From assembly GCA_038503065.1 (NCBI GenBank), contig JBCAMK010000011.1, forward strand, positions 1,178,001 through 1,242,000: a stretch of 64,000 nt of DNA. The letters run 5' to 3'. Positions 58,797 to 64,000 of the stretch are shown piece by piece. The translations under genes and the position numbers were made by a program. How positions within the stretch are numbered: the stretch's first letter is position 1; each line of letters begins with the position of its first letter. The stretch comes from Paragyromitra xinjiangensis (lineage: Eukaryota > Ascomycota > Pezizomycetes > Pezizales > Discinaceae). The notes beneath the pieces are model-generated. The model did no database searches and was not told where the DNA came from. It was given only the letters and a program-made list of their open reading frames with translations.

Positions 58797-60296
58797 TCAC
58801 TGCGTCTTCTTCCCCCCACCTTTCACCCTCCGCAACCTATTCTGTCTCTGACTCTCCAACCCATACAAAAACCCCCCACCAAACACCACCACCGCACCCA
58901 CAAGCACACCCGCATTCAGCTCATTCCCAAATAAATAAATACTCAACAACAAACTAACCAGCTTCCGAATATTAAGTACGATCGTCACCGTCAACGCAGA
59001 GGACATAGACGCCAGCACGTTCACACCACGAACACAAACATAGTGCGTAAGCGCGTTCATAACCAGGAAGATAATCTGCCGTGGCACTTTTGAAAATACC
59101 GGGAGGGGGAGATCGAGAGGTGGAGAGGCGAGAAGACGGGTGTATTGGGATTTAATCGGACGGTAGAGTGGGATGAAGAGGAATAGTGAGAGGAAGTGGG
59201 AGTAGAATAGTCCTTCGCGGTAGTTGTTGCCGTATTTGGTGTATGTACTTTCGATGTAGAGGCCCATGAAGGCTGATATGACTTGGGCTATGAATAGGAT
59301 GGCGAGGCCGGTGAAGTATTGGATTGTTGAGGATGAGGATTCGCTCTGGGGGTTGTTAGTGGGGCTGATGAAGGGGGGTGGGGTACGTACGGCGCCTTTG
59401 GAGTCGCCCCAGGCGGAGAGTACTATTCCTATGGTTAAAATGAAGACGGAGAAGACCTGGACTCTGCTGTATCTGTGTGTATCCGGAAGTTAAGTAATTA
59501 ACAATCATTAATTTTAACTAAATGCTAGACGTGAATAAGTCGAGGTAGCAGTGTTGATACCTTTTCCCCCAGAACCATCCGATAACTAACGTCGTCATAC
59601 TGCCACCACTTCGGAGGATGATATGAACAGGAACTGAAATCTTGTAACCAAACGCATAATTGTTTAATATAGATACGCTAAAGTAGAGTAATATCTGGAC
59701 AAGCCATCTGTGAATCGGTATTGTATTCGGCTTGAGTAGCGTGGGTGACTTCGGGTCGAAATGGTAGATGAATCCCTCAACGGCTACGAGGAGGAACTGC
59801 GCGAATGTGAGAAGATGCCCGCTCTGTGGCTCTGCTCTAGAATTTTATTTCTTTAGACCTTGATTTTCGTGGTATAAGAGTAAGGAATATGTCTCACTTT
59901 ACGATGGCTTCAAGCGCAAAAACCTTTTCCGTCGTTTCAAGAAAAATTTAAATTTTAGCACTTACAGACTACAATAATTTGATATATCTCCATTCTCGTT
60001 TCTTCCGGTGAGAAGGTAGTCAGTCAAAGAAGAGCCCTTACGTTCGAGCAGCAACCCCCGAATATCAACCCGATCATAACGGCCATTTGTACCCAGATAG
60101 GAATCGTGGCCTGCGCAAGTGCGGAAAGTGCCGTTGTCGGGAAAGCATTCTTCGAGCCGGCGCTGCCTTCGAGGTGAGGTCGAGCGTCGATTTTGCTTAT
60201 GCCTTCCGTTGACGCGTCGTAGCTGTGCGCATCGTTCGCGTTTGGCCCTGCGGGGAGTTGGGGCTTGCTGCTTCGGCGCTGTCCTCCTTTCGCCAT
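58797..60296 (-). CDS. YEA4: UDP-N-acetylglucosamine transporter (Yea4/SLC35B type)
   Basis: Predicted 395-residue multi-span ER/Golgi membrane protein importing UDP-GlcNAc, which is linked to chitin and glycan synthesis. Exons are 60296-60042, 59922-59897, 59836-59561, 59472-59391 and 59345-58797. After a hydrophilic N-terminal tail comes the first span VQMAVMIGLIFGGCCSNVFA. The family core follows: SGHLLTFAQFLLVAVEGF, then SVSILNNYAFGYKISVPVHI, ILRSGGSMTTLVIGW and VFILTIGIVLSAWGD. The last exon has MGLYIESTYTKYG, NALTHYVCVRGVN and LTVTIVLNIRKLVSLLLSIY, all typical of the SLC35B4/Yea4 group. A Lys-rich C terminus (KGGGKKTQ) may act in ER retention. Exon 2 is only 26 nt. The promoter is shared with NTAQ1. 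Confidence 0.95.
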
Positions 60297-60699
60297 GGTC
60301 TAGTTTGGAGTATTAAACACCTAAATCTTGGGGAGTGTTAAAAACTTGGAATTGTTCGGAAAGGTATGAGGATCAAGTTACCAGCAAACATCAACCTTTA
60401 ATCGCAAGAAAAGAAAAAAGAAACGGAAATAATTACTCGCAGGCTTGAACAGAGGACAACTCAGCCGTTTTATGAGGTCACGGCTCGCAGGGATTCCACC
60501 GCTCCGTCAGGAACCCGCGTCTCTGGCCTCGCTTATCGCCCCACTTTAAGCCACCTGGACACCTTTCTTCAGCTTTTTTCTCTCGTGATACCTAGGCAGC
60601 TCTTAGGCTGTGCTGTAGATTTGCTAATAGTGCGGGGAACTACGGTTACCAAGGTTTCGACATCCTCTTTTCGGGAGATCAACAGCAACTTCCGAAGAA
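60297..60699. promoter_or_regulatory. Head-to-head YEA4/NTAQ1 promoter region
   Basis: 403 bp between divergent start codons, so both promoters overlap here. No specific motif was recognised. Confidence 0.55.
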
Positions 60700-61857
60700 A
60701 TGGATTCCCTCGTGGATGTTATCCCACTCAAACCTACTCAAGGAGTGTTCATGAGATCTGGGCTAACATATACTTCATGGTAGGCACGATCTCTTGTGGT
60801 TATTTATCATATCCTAAAGATATCTTTGTAGTTATTGCGAGGAAAACATCTATTGCATGATTCGGGACCACGTAGACCCGGTAGATCGTAGGTTTTATGT
60901 TGTAGTCTTCATCTCAAACAAGGAGAAATGTGAGTGTATCTAATTGGTCTAACTCAAATGGGGTTTCAACCAGATCATCGGGAAAGCTGACTCCGTGTCG
61001 TAATCTTTGCTTAGGTATTCCGCTGTTCCACCAGAAGGTATGTTGACATACGACTATGAAGTGGATTTTTTTAACGGACATCTTGGAAATTAGGCTGGGA
61101 GACATCCAAAGGTTCCCGTGTGCTGGGTATGTATTTAATCTGAGTACGACTTACTCGTTTTTAAGTAACAAACCTTGTTAGGCTAACAAGACTATCACTA
61201 GGACTACCACGTGATCTTGATCCATAAACCTACTACCGGAAACCTCCCATCGATAGTTTACGACTTTGACACGACTTTAGATCCGTTCGGGCTTCCATTT
61301 GAGACCTACTTTTCGAAAACGCTCTTGTTGGAGCCCGATCCGGAAGTCGATCAAGGAGCGATGCTTTCGTTCATAGGCAAATATCCTCGGTTTTTCAAAC
61401 TAATATCTGCAGAAGAGTACTTGAGGCTGTTCGCGAGTACAAGGAAGCATATGGTGAAAGTACCATCGATCCACAAGACAGGGCTGGAGAATGAGGGTTT
61501 GGGTATGGAGGCTGAGCGGTGGGAAGGCGGCTGGCTGGCGAAGCCCCCAGGTTATCCGCCGATTAGAACTGAAGGTGAGTAATGAAATGGGTCGGTTTTG
61601 GGTCTTTCCTGGTTCTTTTGTACTGCCGGAGCTATTCTTCATGGGTTTCTCACTCACTCACGATATGAATGATCAAATACTGATGCTATTTTTATCTTCC
61701 GTTAGAATCGGACGATACCTTGGCGAACTTTCTCGATTTCACTTGCCGAGATGGAGATAAATATGGGAATATTGTGGATGAGCGGGGATTCTGGCAGGAG
61801 TTCGCCGGTATCGAGTCTTTGAGACCGGTCGACTGGTCGACCGGTTATAGTATCTAG
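60700..61857 (+). CDS. NTAQ1: Protein N-terminal glutamine amidohydrolase (NTAQ1 type)
   Basis: Predicted 252 residues in 6 exons: 60700-60779, 60832-60929, 61015-61037, 61094-61126, 61202-61574 and 61706-61857. The protein converts N-terminal Gln to Glu, a tertiary-to-secondary step of the Arg/N-degron pathway. The catalytic triad is intact: Cys29 in YTSCYCEENIY, His81 in WDYHVIL and Asp99 in IVYDFDT. Other conserved pieces are VVFISNKEKCIPLF and EEYLRLFASTRKHM, then PYP-like PPGYPPI. The WDYHV motif is split between exons 4 and 5, which confirms that junction. Yeast lacks this enzyme (it uses the unrelated Nta1), but NTAQ1 occurs in many filamentous fungi. Length agrees with the human enzyme (205) plus a longer C terminus. 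Confidence 0.94.
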
Positions 61858-63354
61858 AAAGATCCCTAAAGCTTCAAAAGTCTCGTCTGGGTCCATTGGC
61901 TCATACCGGTTTATATACTGGCTAGCCCGCCACCAGCTCCTTTTCTATCATCAGTTAGTTACTCCAGCAAACGGCTAAAATTGTTAGGTTTAGTCTGCAA
62001 GATTCTTGAATACACTGCACAAAGTATTTTAGATCTCGGCCTGACTTAGTATCGATAGTGCCCGCATTCCTGCACCAAGTCATAGGTGTGACAGTCATCT
62101 GCAGAATTATATAGCCTAAATTACTCATGATATAATCCAAGATTCCTGTGTCTCATGCCTTATTACTACAATAGGGAATATAACGGTCAGACATTTAACT
62201 TCTTTCTCAAGAGTGGTTTGGCAATATCACCAAGTCTTGTGACCATATAGACTTTATCTAAAGAGAGAAACCAAAATTTAAGCCTTTCCCAGAAATAATC
62301 CACCTTCTCGTAACATGTAGTCCTTGTGTGGCCCGAGGAGCTATCAAAACTGGCGACCCATAACATTTGGTATGCTGAAAAATATTCTTGAAGTACCACA
62401 ACCCGCCATAGCCCTCTTGGGCAGTAGGGGTGGAGCTCGGTAGGGAGATAGGTTAAGGAAAGGAGAATTTTAGGAGCAAGTGATCCTGGCTTTGGTCCTT
62501 GGAAGGGTGTAATTGTGAAAACTACCTTTTTTGTTTTCCGCGATTGGTTACAGTGTTCTAGATATGGTTTTGGCGGCGTTCTGGATATTATTTGAGTCGC
62601 TAGCTGGGAGTCTTGACATGAGACTGGCAGTGTAAAGGCGCCTACTCTGCTCTATCTTGATGACATTGGACGGACCACAACTCACGGATTGTGGTATTTT
62701 CCCTCTCCAGCCGTAAATTTCTCTGTCCCTGTTCCGTTCCGTTGCATACGGGTTTCGTTCGGGTACGCCAAGGTGTGATTTTTGGCTCCGATCTGCCGAT
62801 CTAACCCGCAGATTCGACTTCTGCAAACCCCCAAACCTCCAATATCTTCCTGCAGGATCTCGCTGCCATATGAACTAAACCGGTGGTTGTAAGTTGTCGG
62901 TAGTGGGGGACTCGCAGGTGGTACTTATTAGTGAAATGAGATGGACTTGTGAGGCGAAAAATCGGCGGTGTTCTTGAGTAAAAAAAGGCGTCCGAGAATG
63001 ACTCCCGGAGATTATTCCAAGCGTCAATCTATCGTTAGATTGTGTTACTTGGGTATTAATCACCGTGCAGGCAAGGCAGACGATGGGTTCCCGGGGTATA
63101 CTAGGGTAAAAACCTCTTAGGAGTGATATTGAACGAGGCTAAGTCGTTCGATCTTAGTTTTTATTTATGACGTAGTAATTATAGACAAAGCAAATGATTA
63201 GTTACAGATTATACAAGATATATAACCGATAATCAGCAGGTACATGTAGTATACAATAATCTATACCCATATCTAACGCCCCCAAAAATCAAAGCCGCGG
63301 GGTAATGTTTATACAATGTTAATGGAAGAAATTAAGACATAACGGATATGATCT
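61858..63354. other. Intergenic stretch
   Basis: 1.5 kb between convergent 3' ends of NTAQ1 and the aspartic protease. Only short frames occur, and none resembles a known family. A GACCGGTC/GGTCGACTGG palindromic cluster at 61,824-61,845 belongs to the NTAQ1 coding end. Confidence 0.5.
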
Positions 63355-64000
63355 TCAAGGTAATTCATGCAACACCTGCTTTTTGCCCTGTGGGTTATCC
63401 ACCCCACCACCTGGCTTTGCTGGAAATTCCCTAGACTCGCTATTCGGCGTACTGTGATAATCCTGAAGTGGCACTGGAAGTTCACTGGGCGTGTAATGTC
63501 TTTCAATCGCTGGAAGTTCCGCCTTGAAGAGTGTTTCCTGTTCGGAAATACCGGTTTTTTTGTAAGAACTCCGATTGGTGCCCCGTGATTGTTTTCTTTT
63601 CCTCAAGAAGAAGATCAACCCTAAGGCGGCTAGAAAAGCTAATGCTCCACCCACAGCACCACCGATTATAGCGGAATTTGACGTGGAACCGGAGCTGGAG
63701 TCTGGAGGGGTGGTGGAAGGTACTGGCCCGCCTGGTCTTGTGGGGAATGACTTCAGTCTGTTGCTGCCGTCTGCAGCTACTGCTGCGAATGGTAGGATTT
63801 CGGTTTCGTTGGAATAGCTCGCGGGTGAGATTTGGAATTCGTTGCTGTCGTAATTGATTGCCTTTTGGATGTTAAAGATGTGTAAATATATAGGGATCTA
63901 GGAAGGTTGAACCTACAAGGTAGATCGCTTTTAGGAATGGCAAACCGAGAACAGCTGGTGCGTGGCTATGTACGAGAACTGGCCAATATTTTGACTTTGT
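63355..64000 (-). CDS. Membrane-anchored aspartic protease (peptidase A1), 3' part only
   Basis: The gene runs off the right edge; the last exons seen are 64000-63918 (partial) and 63861-63355. The visible protein starts with KYWPVLVHSHAPAVLGLPFL, then KAIYLAINYDSNEFQISPAS across the intron. The hydrophobic-hydrophobic-Gly motif (AVLGLPFL+A.Y) and the following strand are the conserved C-terminal end of pepsin-like proteases. A Ser/Thr/Pro-rich stalk (PSTTPPDSSSGSTSNS) leads to one membrane span, IIGGAVGGALAFLAALGLIFFL. A basic stop-transfer RKRKQSRG and a cytosolic tail of about 75 residues follow. The catalytic Asp residues lie outside the window, so activity cannot be judged. A plasma-membrane or endomembrane yapsin/OPSB-like role is inferred. 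Confidence 0.78.

Noticed and set aside
1..64000. tRNA, rRNA or complete transposon genes
   Set aside because: I looked for B-box-like GGTTCRANNCC words, terminal repeats and transposase/reverse-transcriptase motifs and saw none that hold up. A tRNA scan and repeat search would settle this.

Overview
This is nuclear DNA of a filamentous ascomycete (Pezizomycotina). The genes carry many short introns with CTAAC/CTGAC branch sites. The gene set is typically fungal: a LIM-RhoGAP of the Lrg1 type, a She3-type coiled-coil protein, COA3, Nop12, and a fungal TAF3. Spacing is loose for this group, at about one gene per 3 kb with several gene-free stretches of 1.5-2.5 kb. That would suit a Pezizomycetes-like genome, but the lineage is an inference. 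No rRNA, tRNA, CRISPR array or intact transposon was recognised. Exon boundaries were worked out by hand from splice signals, phase and family conservation. Coding lengths close in frame for nearly every gene.

Layout, left to right. 1-2.3 kb: no gene seen. 2.3-8.4 kb: SPT2 (-), ribosomal P2 (+), a CofD-like protein (-) and signal peptidase subunit SPC3 (+), arranged as divergent and convergent pairs. 11-18.8 kb: an Sds3-like deacetylase-complex subunit (-), NOP12 (+) and a NUFIP1-type snoRNP assembly protein (-). 19.7-20.5 kb: a Gly/Pro/His-coding minisatellite. 21.8-22.2 kb: COA3 (+). 22.8-27.8 kb: PTA1/symplekin (+) and SHE3-like (+). 30.3-34 kb: a 14-exon protein of a poorly described fungal family (+). 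35.7-37.8 kb: an E2 enzyme of the UBE2Z type (-) with a 12-nt microexon. 39.6-44 kb: LRG1 RhoGAP (+). 46.4-49 kb: mitofusin FZO1 (+). 50.1-53.5 kb: TAF3 (-) and a bZIP factor (-). 55.3-58.3 kb: a PlsC-type acyltransferase (+) and IPA1/UBE3D (+). 58.8-61.9 kb: UDP-GlcNAc transporter YEA4 (-) and N-terminal glutamine amidase NTAQ1 (+), head to head. 63.4-64 kb: the 3' end of a membrane-anchored aspartic protease (-) cut by the window edge.

These are dispersed housekeeping genes, not a metabolic or defence cluster. Chance functional echoes include two mRNA 3'-end factors (PTA1, IPA1), two ribosome/snoRNP biogenesis factors (NOP12, NUFIP1-like) and three ubiquitin/N-degron proteins (UBE2Z-like, UBE3D-like, NTAQ1). 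The most unusual observations are the minisatellite ORF, the 12-nt microexon in the E2 gene, a recurrent GT[T/C]CGT 5' splice-site class in seven genes, one GC-AG intron, and the large uncharacterised 14-exon gene. I did not find convincing evidence of a wholly new system.
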